Assembly: GCA_027493935.1 (NCBI GenBank)
Contig: JAOSJV010000001.1
Coordinates: 62,001 to 126,000, forward strand
Length of the DNA stretch: 64,000 nt
Origin: Burkholderiales bacterium
Lineage (GTDB): Bacteria; Pseudomonadota; Gammaproteobacteria; Burkholderiales; SG8-39
Direction: 5' to 3'
Numbering within the stretch: the stretch's first letter is position 1; every line of letters begins with the position of its first letter. A program made the translations under genes and the position numbers. Positions 50,706 to 60,174 of the stretch are shown piece after piece. The notes under the pieces are model-generated. The model was not told where the DNA came from. It was given only the letters and a program-made list of their open reading frames with translations, and did no database searches.

Positions 50706-51429
50706 ATGCGTTTGCGTCTTGCCCTGCTCGCGCTCCTGCTCTTCGTCGCGCGGCCCGTGCCGGCCGCGCTCACGCTGGAGACGCGGCCATTGACGCTCGC
50801 CGGCGAGGCGACCTTGGTGGACGTGTATGCGTCCGCGCAGGGGGCCGTGCGCGGGCTCGCCGTCCTCGCGCACGGCTTCACGCGCTCGCGCGAGCGGTTC
50901 TCGGCGCTCGCGGCGCGTCTTGCAGCCGAGGGGCTCGTCGTGGCAGTCCCCGACCTGCCGTCCTGGAGCGCGCACCGCCGCAACGCCGACGCCGTCGTCG
51001 ACCTCGTGCAGCTTCTCGAGCGCGAGCGCGGTCTCGAGACATTGCCGGTGGTGCTGGCGGGCACCTCCGCCGGGGGGCCTGGCGACGCTGCTCGCCGCCG
51101 CGCGCGTGCCGCGCCTCGCGCTGTGGCTCGGGCTCGACCCGGTCGACGTCGAAGGCATCTCCGAGCCGGCCGCGCGCGCGCTGCGGGCGCCGGCGGTCGT
51201 GCTGCGCGCGCCGAGCGCGCCGTGCAACGCGTTCGGCAGCGCGAAGAGGATCGCCGCGTGGCTGCCCAACCGGCGCTCGCTCGAGCGCTTCGAAGGCGCG
51301 TCGCATTGCGACTTCGAGAAGCCGAGCAACTGGCGCTGCGAGTCGGTGTGCGGCGCGGCCGATCCCGCGATCCAGGCGCGCATCGTCGAGGAGGCGGCGA
51401 GCGCCGTGCGCACGGCGCTCGCGCAGTAG
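50706..51429 (+). pseudogene. Secreted alpha/beta hydrolase, broken by a homopolymer frameshift
   Basis: Signal peptide (M-R-L-R-L-A-L-L-A-L-L-L-F-V-A-R-P-V-P-A-A) and an alpha/beta hydrolase fold: L-A-H-G-F-T-R-S, then the nucleophile elbow G-T-S-A-G-G. Here a G6 run (51072-51077) shifts the frame; with one G less the protein continues L-A-T-L-L-A-A-A-R-V, W-L-G-L-D-P-V-D-V and ends G-A-S-H-C-D-F-E, with the catalytic His. Total about 240 residues. It would hydrolyse an ester or amide in the periplasm. The run makes sequencing error likely. Confidence 0.78.
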
Positions 51430-51436
51430 CCGGTCC

Positions 51437-53272
51437 TCAAGCCGGCAGGCCCGAATCGCGGTACAGCGACTCGATCAGGTCGGCGTAGCGCTCGTTGATC
51501 TCCCGGCGGCGGAGCTTCAGGGTCGCGGTGACCTCGCCGTCGTCGTGGTCGAGCTCCTTGGCGAGCAGGTGGAAGCGGCGCACGTTCTGCACGCGCGGCA
51601 TGCGCGCGTTCACGCGGTCGATCTCGGCCTGGATCAGCGTGCGCACCTTCGGGTTCTCCGCCAGATTGCGGTAGTTCGTGTAGGTGATGCCATTGTCCTC
51701 GGCCCACTTGCCGACCGTCTCGTAGTCGACCTGGATCAGCGCGGCGACGAAATGGCGCCGCTCGCCGACCGCCACCGCCTCGCGGATGTAGGGCGAGGTC
51801 TTGAGCGCGTTCTCGACCTCGGCCGGGCTCACGTTCTTGCCGCCCGAGGTGATGATGATCTCCTTCTTGCGGTCGACCATGCGCAGCTCCGCGCCGACCC
51901 ACTCGGCGACGTCCCCCGAGTGGAGCCATCCCGCGTCGTCGATCGCGGCCGCGGTCGCCTCCGGGTTCTTGTAGTAGCCGACGAAGACCGTCGGGCCTCG
52001 CATCAGCAGCTCGCCGTCGGCGTCGAGCCGCGCCTCCAGGCCCGGGACCGGCTCGCCGATCGTGCCCGCGGGCGACGCGTCGCTGCGCTGCCCGGTGGCG
52101 AGGCCGCTCACTTCCGTCATTCCGTAGATCTCGCGCACCGGCACGCCGAGGATGCGGTAGAAGTCGAGCAGCTCGGGCGCGATCGGCGCGGTGCCGGAGA
52201 AGGCGATGCGCGCGCGGCGCAGGCCGATGAAGTTCAGCAGCGCGCGGAAGACGAGCACATACCAGAGCGCGTAGCGGATCCGCTGCCCGGCCGACCAGCG
52301 CGCGCGCGGCTGCGCGGCGAAGCCGCGCACCGCCGCGAACGCGCGCTCGAAGAGGCGCTTGCGCAGTCCGCCCGCCTCGGCGGCCTTGATGTACATCGAG
52401 GCGTGCAGCTTCTCCCAGATGCGCGGCACGGCGAGGAAGATGCGCGGCGAGATCTCGCGCAGGTCGGTCTGGATGGTGCGCAGGCTCTCGCCGAAATTCA
52501 CCGTCGCGCCGACCGCGAGCGGCAGGAAGACGGTGAAGGTCTGCTCGGCGACGTGGCAGAGCGGCAGGTAGGAGACCAGCGTGTCGCGCTCGTCGAAGCC
52601 GTACATCGCGATCGCGCTCTCGGCGACCGCGGCGATGTTCGCGTAGCTGATCATCGCGCCCTTGGGCCGTCCGGTCGAGCCGGAGGTGAAGATCATCAGC
52701 GCGACGTCGGCCGCGGTCTGCTCGGCGAGGACCCGGTCGACCAAGCCGGTCTCCTCGCGCTCGGCCTCGGCGCCGGCGGCCACCACCGCGTCGAAGTCGT
52801 GCAGCCGCGCGCGCTCGTAGCGGCGCAGCCCGCGCGGGTCCATCACCACGATGTGCTCGAGCAGCGGCAGGCGGCCGCGGATCTCGAGCACCTTGTCGAC
52901 CTGCTCCTGGTCCTCGCAGACGGCGACCGTCGAGTCGGAGAGCGCGAGCAGGTACTCGATCTCGTTCGCGGGGCTGGTCGCGTAGATGCCCGCGGTGACC
53001 GCGCCGACCATGCCGATGCCGAGCTGCGCGATCACCCATTCCTTGCGGCTCTCTGCGATGATCGCGACGTGGCCGCCGCGGGTGACGCCGAGCCGCGCCA
53101 GCCCGCACCCGAAGTGGCGGGCGAGCCGCTCGAACTCGGCCCAGGTGTAGGGCCGCCAGATGCCGAAGTCCTTCTGCCGGAACGCCACGACGTGCGGGCG
53201 CGTGCGCGCCCAGAAGCGCAGGCGCTGCGGCAGCGTGTACTCGAAGGGCGGGCGCTCGATCAGGACAGCCAC
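51437..53272 (-). CDS. Long-chain acyl-CoA synthetase (AMP-forming)
   Basis: 611 residues. The AMP-binding signature is I-F-T-S-G-S-T-G-R-P-K-G-A-M, followed by Y-L-P-L-C-H-V-A-E, Y-G-M-T-E-V-S-G and G-W-L-H-S-G-D-V-A-E-W, with a C-terminal K-K-E-I-I-I-T-S-G-G-K-N-V-S-P. It activates a fatty or similar acid to acyl-AMP, then acyl-CoA. Its start overlaps the end of livF by 13 bases, so it belongs to the liv operon; an uptake system feeding directly into CoA activation is a natural pairing. Family members often act on long-chain or aromatic acids. Confidence 0.93.
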   Translation of the reverse strand: MAVLIERPPFEYTLPQRLRFWARTRPHVVAFRQKDFGIWRPYTWAEFERLARHFGCGLARLGVTRGGHVAIIAESRKEWVIAQLGIGMVGAVTAGIYATSPANEIEYLLALSDSTVAVCEDQEQVDKVLEIRGRLPLLEHIVVMDPRGLRRYERARLHDFDAVVAAGAEAEREETGLVDRVLAEQTAADVALMIFTSGSTGRPKGAMISYANIAAVAESAIAMYGFDERDTLVSYLPLCHVAEQTFTVFLPLAVGATVNFGESLRTIQTDLREISPRIFLAVPRIWEKLHASMYIKAAEAGGLRKRLFERAFAAVRGFAAQPRARWSAGQRIRYALWYVLVFRALLNFIGLRRARIAFSGTAPIAPELLDFYRILGVPVREIYGMTEVSGLATGQRSDASPAGTIGEPVPGLEARLDADGELLMRGPTVFVGYYKNPEATAAAIDDAGWLHSGDVAEWVGAELRMVDRKKEIIITSGGKNVSPAEVENALKTSPYIREAVAVGERRHFVAALIQVDYETVGKWAEDNGITYTNYRNLAENPKVRTLIQAEIDRVNARMPRVQNVRRFHLLAKELDHDDGEVTATLKLRRREINERYADLIESLYRDSGLPA

Positions 53273-54066
53273 CGCTTGCGGCGCTTGTAGTGCTTCACGT
53301 CGCGGAAGCTCGCCACCTCCGCGGCGCGCTCGGCGTAGCCGAGGTAGAAGCGCTGCACGTCCGGGTCGTGCATCAGCCGGTCGACCGGGCCGTCGATCAC
53401 CACACGGCCGCTCTCCATGATGTAGCCGTAGGCGGCGATCGCGAAGGCCGCCGCCGCGTTCTGCTCCACGAGCAGCATCGCCACGCCCTGCTCGCGGTTG
53501 ATGCGGGCGATGATCTCGAAGATCTCGTCCACGATCATCGGCGCGAGCCCGAGCGAAGGCTCGTCGAGCAGCATAAGGCGGGGCTTGGCGACGAGCGCCC
53601 GCGCGATGGCGAGCATCTGCTGCTCGCCGCCGGAGAGATAGCCCGCGGTCTGCGCGCGTCGCTCCTTGAGGCGCGGGAAATAGCCGTACGCGAGATCGAA
53701 GTCGGGCCGCGGCGTCTCGCGGCCGACGAGCGCGAACGCGGCCGCGACCAGGTTCTCCTCCACCGTGAGATCCTCGAACACGTGCCGGCCCTCGCGCACG
53801 TGCACGAGGCCGCGGCGCGCGAGCTGGTGCGGCGGCGTCGTCTCGATCGGCTCGCCGCGATAGCGGAGCCGCCCGGCGAGGAGCGCGCCGTCCTCGAGCG
53901 GCAGCAGGCCGGACACCGTCTTCAGCACGGTCGTCTTGCCCGCGCCGTTCGCCCCGAGCAGCGCGACGATGCGGCCCTCGGGCACCGACACCGACAGCCC
54001 GCGCAGCACCTGCACGGTGTGGTGGTACACGACCTCGATATTCTCGACCGCGAGCGCCGCGTTCAT
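53260..54066 (-). CDS. livF: LivF-type ABC transporter ATPase
   Basis: 268 residues. Walker A L-G-A-N-G-A-G-K-T-T, signature Y-L-S-G-G-E-Q-Q-M, Walker B L-M-L-L-D-E-P-S-L-G-L-A-P, and the closing H-motif region. It powers the branched-chain-amino-acid-type transporter encoded upstream (livG, H, M, K). It carries a longer C-terminal tail than E. coli LivF (R-D-V-K-H-Y-K-R-R-K-R-W-L-S). In this operon the cargo is probably a carboxylic acid and not leucine, given the acyl-CoA synthetase that overlaps it. Confidence 0.92.
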   Translation of the reverse strand: MNAALAVENIEVVYHHTVQVLRGLSVSVPEGRIVALLGANGAGKTTVLKTVSGLLPLEDGALLAGRLRYRGEPIETTPPHQLARRGLVHVREGRHVFEDLTVEENLVAAAFALVGRETPRPDFDLAYGYFPRLKERRAQTAGYLSGGEQQMLAIARALVAKPRLMLLDEPSLGLAPMIVDEIFEIIARINREQGVAMLLVEQNAAAAFAIAAYGYIMESGRVVIDGPVDRLMHDPDVQRFYLGYAERAAEVASFRDVKHYKRRKRWLS

Positions 54067-54085
54067 CGTCCGCTCACCTCACACT

Positions 54086-54106
54086 CCCCTCCTTGACAAG
54101 GAGGGG
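54086..54106. repeat. GC-rich hairpin repeat CCCCTCCTT/AAGGAGGGG
   Basis: A 9-bp stem with a 3-base loop between livK and livF, followed by a GGCGCTCCGCGCCGCGGCGG stretch. Similar short sequence occurs in the gaps at 57475-57700 and 61038-61205, so it is a dispersed intergenic unit of the GC-rich genome. It could also attenuate the operon. Confidence 0.5.
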
Positions 54107-54156
54107 GAGGGGCCTTGGCGCTCCGCGCCGCGGCGGGGGGAGAGCTCGCGCCCGTC

Positions 54157-55362
54157 TCACCCGATCGTGATCCAGTCGGACGCCGGCTCGATGGTGCCCT
54201 TCGACGGCATCGCACGGTACACGCGCCCGACCGGGATCGAGTGGCTCTTGAGCGAGACCGGCACGCCGAAAATCCCGCCGGTGTCCCATTTGTCGATCGA
54301 CTCGAGCGCGGCCTTCATGCTCGGACCGGTCAGCGCCTTGTTCGCGCCGAGTGTGCGGCTGATGACCTCGGCGAAGATCGACCCCACCAGCCACGCGTGG
54401 GTGTAGAAGAGCGTCTGCCACGCGGTGCCGCCCTTCTTCGAGCCCACCTCGCGGATCAACTCCATGGTAGGGGTCTTCTGCGCGTCGAAGACGTAGCGGT
54501 AGGGCATGACGCCCACGAAGCCGTCGCCGACCGGGCCCATCTTGTCGATGGTGCTCTTGTCCATGCTCCAGATCGTGCCCATGCCGACCGTCTTCATGCC
54601 CGCCTCGCGCATTTGCTTCAGGAACTCCGGGATCGGCGCGAGGACGTAGCCGTGGAAGATCACGTAGTCGGGCTTCGCGCGGCGCAGCTTGATCACCTCG
54701 GCGGAGACGTCGACCCCGCCGGGCTTGGTGACGACCTCGAGCGCGATCGGGATGCCGAGCTTCGTTGCAGCCGCTTTCGCCGCCGCGATCGGGTCGCGGC
54801 CGAACTCGGTGTCGCTGTAGACGAGCGCCACCGACGGCTTGGCGGCGCCCTTCGCCTCGCGGCGCACGTACTCGAGCAGGATCTCGATCATTCCCGAGTA
54901 GGTCGGGCCGGCCATGAAGTAATACGGGACCTTCTGCGGGTCGGCGAGATCGGAGGAGAACGATGGCCCGGAGGTGAGCACCGAGCCGAGCTGGGTCACC
55001 TCGGCGGCGATCGCCTTGGCCCAGCCGGTGGAGTCGCCGTAGAACACCGGCGGTTTCTCGTTCGCCATGATCTTCTTGAAGATCGCCACCGCCTGGTCGG
55101 TCTTGTAGCCGGAGTCCTCGGCGACGTAGCGGACCTTGCGCCCGGCGATGCCGCCCTGTGCGTTCTTCCATTCGGTCCAGTCGAGGAACGCGCTCTGAAA
55201 CGCGGCGCCGGCGAATGCGAACACGCCGGTGATCGGCGGCGCGGCGCCGATGACGATCTCGCCCGACTGGGCGAGCGCGGTGCGCAGCGGCAGGCCGAGC
55301 GCCGAGACGCCCGCTGCCGCGAGGCTGCCTTGCACGATCCGACGGCGGTATGCGTTGACCAT
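54157..55362 (-). CDS. livK: LivK-type periplasmic substrate-binding protein
   Basis: 401 residues with a Tat-like signal (R-R-R-I-V-Q-G-S-L-A-A-A-G-V). The mature part is a type-I periplasmic binding fold: I-V-I-G-A-A-P-P-I-T-G-V-F-A-F, then D-S-G-Y-K-T-D-Q-A-V, and F-Y-G-D-S-T-G-W. Family members bind branched-chain amino acids, amides or aromatic and aliphatic acids. Between livM and livF, 15 bases after livM. The ligand here is likely linked to the acyl-CoA synthetase in the same operon. Confidence 0.9.
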   Translation of the reverse strand: MVNAYRRRIVQGSLAAAGVSALGLPLRTALAQSGEIVIGAAPPITGVFAFAGAAFQSAFLDWTEWKNAQGGIAGRKVRYVAEDSGYKTDQAVAIFKKIMANEKPPVFYGDSTGWAKAIAAEVTQLGSVLTSGPSFSSDLADPQKVPYYFMAGPTYSGMIEILLEYVRREAKGAAKPSVALVYSDTEFGRDPIAAAKAAATKLGIPIALEVVTKPGGVDVSAEVIKLRRAKPDYVIFHGYVLAPIPEFLKQMREAGMKTVGMGTIWSMDKSTIDKMGPVGDGFVGVMPYRYVFDAQKTPTMELIREVGSKKGGTAWQTLFYTHAWLVGSIFAEVISRTLGANKALTGPSMKAALESIDKWDTGGIFGVPVSLKSHSIPVGRVYRAMPSKGTIEPASDWITIG

Positions 55363-55377
55363 GACGATCTCCTCGTT

Positions 55378-56418
55378 TCAGGTTTTGAACGGCCACAGAT
55401 GGAAGAAGCGCCGCGCGCGCCGCCACATCTCGGCGAGCCCGTGCGGCTCGAACACCAGGAACCCGACGATGAGCGCGCCGAACACGATCTCGCGCATCGG
55501 CGAGAGCAGCACCGTCGCCGGCGGATACCACGGCGCGATCCACGCCACGATCGCGCGCAGCGCCTCGGGCACCATGGTCATGAAGGCGGCGCCCAGTATG
55601 CCACCGAGAATCGAGCCGAGCCCCCCGACGATGACCGCGGCGAGGTAGAACACCGACAGCCCGAGCGAGAACGCCTCCGGGGTGGCGGCGCGGAAGAAGT
55701 AGCCCCACAGGGCGCCCGCCACGCCGGCGTAGAACGAGCCGATCGCGAATGCGCTCAGCTTGTAGCGGAGCAGGCCGATGCCGAGCACCTCGGCCGAGAT
55801 GTCGCGATCGCGGATCGCGATGAACGCGCGGCCGATCCGGGTGCGGAAGAGATTGCGCGCCGCGACGAGCATCGCCACCGCCAGCGGTACGACGATGTAG
55901 TACACGGCGCGGTCGCCCTCGATCTCGAGCCCGAACAGCGCCGGTGCGGGCAGGTTGACGCCCCGTACCCCGCCGGTGACCGGCTCCCACTCGCGGAACA
56001 CGAACCCTAGCACGAACTGCGCGGCGAGCGTGGCGATCGCGAAGTAGAGCCCCTTGATGCGCAGGCTGGGAATGCCGACGACGAGCCCGATCGCAGCGGA
56101 GGCGAGGCCGCCGAGCGGCAGCGCGAGCCAGAACGGAACGCCGGCGTTCGCGGCGTAGGCAGCCGCGTAGCAGCCTACGCCCATGAACGCGGCGTGCCCG
56201 AGCGAGATCAGCCCGGTGTAGCCGGTCATGATGTTGAGCCCGGTGGCGCTGATCACGTGGATGCCGAGCAGGACCGCGACGTAGGTGAGGTAGCTCCCCG
56301 CGGCCCACGGAAACACCGCCAGCGCGACGAGGAGGGCGGCGAGCCACGCGCGCTGCACCGGCGTGGCGAACAGCGCCTCGTCCTGGGCGTAGCTCGCGCG
56401 GAAATCGCCGGTGCGCAT
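55378..56418 (-). CDS. livM: LivM-type ABC transporter permease
   Basis: 346 residues with about nine membrane helices. The family stretch G-L-N-I-M-T-G-Y-T-G-L-I-S-L-G-H-A-A-F-M-G-V-G is present, as is the permease loop A-I-R-D-R-D-I-S-A-E-V-L-G-I. It forms the channel with LivH. In the gap before it (56419-56552) lies a simple-repeat stretch GTGGACGGTGGGCAGTGGAC. Confidence 0.92.
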   Translation of the reverse strand: MRTGDFRASYAQDEALFATPVQRAWLAALLVALAVFPWAAGSYLTYVAVLLGIHVISATGLNIMTGYTGLISLGHAAFMGVGCYAAAYAANAGVPFWLALPLGGLASAAIGLVVGIPSLRIKGLYFAIATLAAQFVLGFVFREWEPVTGGVRGVNLPAPALFGLEIEGDRAVYYIVVPLAVAMLVAARNLFRTRIGRAFIAIRDRDISAEVLGIGLLRYKLSAFAIGSFYAGVAGALWGYFFRAATPEAFSLGLSVFYLAAVIVGGLGSILGGILGAAFMTMVPEALRAIVAWIAPWYPPATVLLSPMREIVFGALIVGFLVFEPHGLAEMWRRARRFFHLWPFKT

Positions 56419-56552
56419 CGCTTACGCGCCGGTTCGCGACGCGAGTGGACGGTGGGCAGTGGACGGTGGACGGCGAACTCCGCGCGTCAACGCAGGTGCG
56501 CGGCGCCAGTGGTTCGGCCCACCGCCCGCGCCCCGCTGCCCGCCGTCCGCTT

Positions 56553-57431
56553 TCATAGCCGCTCTATCTCTCGCGTCCCGAACAGTCCGTACGGCCGCAC
56601 CATCAGGATGACCAGCACCACGACGTAGGGAACGAGATCGCGCGCCTTGCCGCCGATGAAGCCGACGGTGACCGCCTCGAGCCAGCCGATCGCGAGGCCG
56701 GCGACGATCGCGCCGAGCACCGAGTCGAGGCCGCCGAGGATGATGACCGCCAGCACGCCGAGCGCCACGCTGCCGAGCGCCGGCGAGAGGCTCGTCATCG
56801 AGGCGACGATGATTCCGGCAACCGCCCCGGTGAGGCCGGCGAAGATCCAGGTGAGGCGCGAGGTGCGGCGGACGTCGATGCCCATCGCGTAGGCGGTCAC
56901 CGGGTCGCTCGCCGCCGCGCGCATCGCCACCCCGGTGCGCGAGAAGCGGAAATAGGCGAGGAACGCGCCGATCAGCGCGCACGCCGTCGCAAAGCTCCAC
57001 AGCACCTGCCCGGGGATCAGGATCTCGCCGATGAAGACGGGCTTACGCGGCAGCAGCTCCGGCAGCGCGAGGTTCTCGCCGCCCCAGATCGCGTCGGCGG
57101 TGCCGTGCAGGATCGTGCCGAGGCCGATCGTCGCCATCACGATGGAGATGACCGGTTGTCCGGCGAGCGGGCGCAGGATCGCGCGCTCGACCAGCGCACC
57201 GAGCGCGGCGATGCCGGCGAGGGTGAGCGCGAGCGCGGGCGCCCAGTGCAGCTTCCAGGCGACGTGGGCGGTGAAGAAGAGATAGGCTCCCATCATCATG
57301 AACTCGCCCATCGCGAAGTTGACGACCCGCGTGCCCTTGTAGATCAGCACGAAGCCGAGCGCGATCAGCGCGAGGAGCCCGCCGCCGGCCAGCCCGACGA
57401 CGCTGAATTCGAGGAAGGTCAGGAGGTCCAT
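56553..57431 (-). CDS. livH: LivH-type ABC transporter permease
   Basis: 292 residues, eight or so membrane helices. It begins M-D-L-L-T-F-L-E-F-S-V-V-G-L-A-G-G-G-L and has N-F-A-M-G-E-F-M-M-M-G-A-Y and the coupling loop A-M-R-A-A-A-S-D-P-V-T-A-Y-A-M-G-I-D. It pairs with LivM. Start ATG 57431. The 273-base gap to livG holds GC-rich hairpin repeats. Confidence 0.92.
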   Translation of the reverse strand: MDLLTFLEFSVVGLAGGGLLALIALGFVLIYKGTRVVNFAMGEFMMMGAYLFFTAHVAWKLHWAPALALTLAGIAALGALVERAILRPLAGQPVISIVMATIGLGTILHGTADAIWGGENLALPELLPRKPVFIGEILIPGQVLWSFATACALIGAFLAYFRFSRTGVAMRAAASDPVTAYAMGIDVRRTSRLTWIFAGLTGAVAGIIVASMTSLSPALGSVALGVLAVIILGGLDSVLGAIVAGLAIGWLEAVTVGFIGGKARDLVPYVVVLVILMVRPYGLFGTREIERL

Positions 57432-57474
57432 GGCCGTTTACGGCGCGCCGCCCCAAGGGCCGTCGGCGCACTCC

Positions 57475-57700
57475 GCGCAAGGGTGGCCGCGCAGCGGCCG
57501 GGGGGTGGGGCGCACGCAGCCGTGCGAACGCCGCACCACCTCCCGCCGGCTTCGCCGGCACCCCTCGTTGAGAAGGAGGGGACAGAAGCGGGCGGCCGGG
57601 GTGGTGCGGCGCGCTGCACGCCGCAACCGTGGCAGCCACCCCGCCGCGCTGCGCGCGGCGCATCTCCTCGGGAAGGCGGGGAGGGACGTGGCCGCGGGAC
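57475..57700. repeat. GC-rich hairpin-repeat cluster in the livH-livG gap
   Basis: Contains GGTGGCCGCGCAGCGGCCG (about 57485-57503), CCCCTCGTTGAGAAGGAGGGG (57543-57563 region) and further GCCGCGCTGCGCGCGGC. The first unit recurs at about 61062-61080. No gene is seen. Confidence 0.5.
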
Positions 57701-57704
57701 GCGC

Positions 57705-58495
57705 TCATGCGTGACGCCCCGCCAGCCGGGCCCCCTTCTTGCCGAGGTACGCCTCGATCACGTGCGGGTTCGCGCGCACCTCGGCCGGCGTCCCGGAGGC
57801 GATCACGCGCCCGAAGTTGAGCACCACCACGTGGTTCGAGATGTCCATCACGAGGCCCATGTCGTGCTCGACGAGCATCACGGTGATGCCGCGCTCCTCC
57901 TGGATGTCGAGGATGAAGCGCGCCATGTCCTCGGTCTCCTCGCGATTCATCCCGGCGACCGGCTCGTCGAGCAGGAGCACCTTCGGGCGCATCGCGAGCG
58001 CGCGCGCGAGCTCGACGCGCTTCTGCAGGCCGTAGGCGAGCGCCCCGATCGGGAGCCCGCGGATGTGGTCGATCTCGAGGAAGTCGATCACGTCGCGCTC
58101 GATCTCGGCGCGCAGGCGCATCTCCTCCGCGCGCGCGCGGCCGAGGTACCACATCGCCGAGAGCGCGCCGGCGCGCAGGCGGCTGTGCCCGCCGAGCTTG
58201 ATGTTGTCGAGCACGGTCATGCCGCGAAAGAGCGACACGTTCTGGAACGTGCGTGCGAGCCCGAGCCCGGCGCGCCGGCTCGCAGGCACGCGGCCGATGT
58301 CGCGGCCGTCGAAGCGGATCGCGCCGCGGTCGGGCCGGTAGAAACCCGAGATCGCGTTGAACAGGCTCGTCTTGCCGGCGCCGTTCGGCCCGATCACCGC
58401 GGTGATCGCGCCCGCGGCGCGGCGAGCGACACGTCGTCGAGCGCGCGGATGCCACCGAAGCTGAGCGAGAGCCGCTCGACTTCCAGGACGTTCAA
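57705..58495 (-). pseudogene. livG: LivG-type ABC transporter ATPase with a 5' frameshift
   Basis: The start TTG 58495 (GGAGGAGGG upstream) gives N-V-L-E-V-E-R-L-S-L-S-F-G-G-I-R-A-L-D-D-V-S-L-A, which then shifts frame near 58411-58421; the main frame continues I-T-A-V-I-G-P-N-G-A-G-K-T-S-L-F-N-A, Y-G-L-Q-K-R-V-E-L-A-R-A-L and V-L-L-L-D-E-P-V-A-G-M-N. One base is missing in a GCCGCGCCGCGGGC stretch. The intact protein would be about 264 residues. It and LivF power the transporter. First gene of the operon; an upstream gap (58496-58952) shows no other gene. Confidence 0.88.
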
Positions 58496-58952
58496 GGACC
58501 CTCCTCCAGAATCGCGCCGACGGTCTGCCGCCGCCGTGCGCGACTTCGCGCTCGCAATATTACAGGCGAGTCACGCTGCGCGCCGTCGAGCGGCCGGATT
58601 GCCGAGGCTGAGGCCGGCGCACGCGCGACCGGTCATGCGGGCGCGGTCCGTCGCGCGGCCGTGGCCCGCGCGGCAGCCGGTGGCCATGCGGCCTTCGGCG
58701 CGTGGGGTCGCCGTCCGCCCCGCGCAAGGCCTTCACCCCCGAGCGTGCCTGCTCGGGCGGCAATCCAGCCGTGCGCGGCGCGGCTCATCGGCCTCGTGCT
58801 GCCGCTCGTGCTGGCCGAGTCGGTGCTCGTGCTCGGCGGACCGCTCTCGCGCGCGCTCGTGACCGGCGGAGCGATGGTGATCGCGGGGTCCGTGCCGACG
58901 AACCGGCCAGCGCGGTAACCTTCGCCCTCGAAGGAAAAGACGGAGGCGGGCG

Positions 58953-60141
58953 ATGACAGACGAAGTGGTGCTCGCCGGCGGCCAGCGCACGCCGTTCGGC
59001 GATTTCGGCAAGTCGCTGAGGGACATTCCCCTTGCGCAGCTCGGCGCGCACGCGGCGCGCGCGTGCCTCGCCGGGATCGACCTCGCGCCCGAGCGGGTCG
59101 ACCATCTCGTGTTCGGCAACGTGGTGCCGGTCGATCCCGACGGGCATTTCGTGTCGCGCAAGGTGGCGCTCGAGGTCGGGCTTCCGATCGAGTCGAGCGC
59201 CTTCGGGGTGAACCGAGCGTGCGCCTCGGGCTCGCAGGCGATCGCGAGCGCCGCGCAGAACGTGCGCGAGGGCCTGTCCCAGATCTCGCTCGCCGGCGGC
59301 GGCGAGAGCTTCTCGCGCGTGCCCTACGTGTCGCAGGACGTGCGCTGGGGCGCGGCGCGCGGCCCGGCGCGGCTCGACGATGGCCTCGACTATGCCTACC
59401 GCTGCCCGTTCTCGCGCGTGCTGATGGGCGAGACCGCCGAGACGCTTGCCGAGCGCCTCGGCTACCGGCGCGAGGACATGGACGACTGGGGCCACATGAG
59501 TCAGCGCCGCGCACAGGCCGCGATCGAGAGCGGGTTCCTCGCGCGGCAGATCGCGCCGATCGACGTGCCCGAGGGCCGGGGCACGCGGCGCATGGTGCGC
59601 GACGAGTACCCGCGCTTCGACCTCGCGCGGGAGCAGCTCGCGCGGCTCGCGCCGGCGTTCCGCGCGGGCGGTTGCGTGACCGCCGGCAGCGCTTCCGGCG
59701 TGACCGACGGCGCCGCGGCAGTGGTGGTGGCGAGCCGCGCGGCGCTCGAGCGCAACGGCATCGCGCCCGAGGCGCGCGTGGTCGCCTACGCCACCGCGGG
59801 CGTGCCGCCCGGAGATCATGGGTGCGGGGCCGGTGCCGGCGATCCGCCGGCTTCTCGAGCGCGCGGGCCTGCGCGTGCCCGACATCGACTACTTCGAGAT
59901 CAACGAGGCGTTCGCGGTGGTCAACCTGCACGCCGAGCGCGAGCTCGGCGTCCCGCGCGAGGCCACGAACCTCTACGGCGGCGGGATCTCGATCGGGCAT
60001 CCGCCCGGGGCGACCGGCATCCGCATGACGATCACCGCGATGCACCACCTGCAGGCGACCGGCGGCCGCTACGCGGTGATCAGCATGTGCTGCGGGGCCG
60101 GACAGGGCATGGCGACGCTGATCGAGAACCTGCGGCGCTGA
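58953..60141 (+). pseudogene. Thiolase (acetyl-CoA acetyltransferase), frameshifted near the 3' third
   Basis: Residues to about 285 are in one frame: G-G-Q-R-T-P-F-G, the nucleophile N-R-A-C-A-S-G-S-Q-A (Cys near 90), and C-V-T-A-G-S-A-S-G-V-T-D-G-A-A-A. An extra G at 59811-59812 moves the frame; the rest is E-I-M-G-A-G-P-V-P-A-I-R-R, N-E-A-F-A, G-G-G-I-S-I-G-H-P-P-G-A-T-G (active His) and M-C-C-G-A-G-Q-G-M-A (second Cys). Total about 396 residues. It condenses or cleaves acyl-CoA units. GGAGGCGGGCG precedes the ATG. A close call to sequencing error. Confidence 0.85.
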
Positions 60142-60174
60142 GGGGTGATGGGCGATGAGTGATGAGCAGACTCA

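Noticed and set aside
57043..58455. Long minus-strand frame over livG and livH
   Set aside because: Arg-rich shadow; true frames show ABC transporter motifs.
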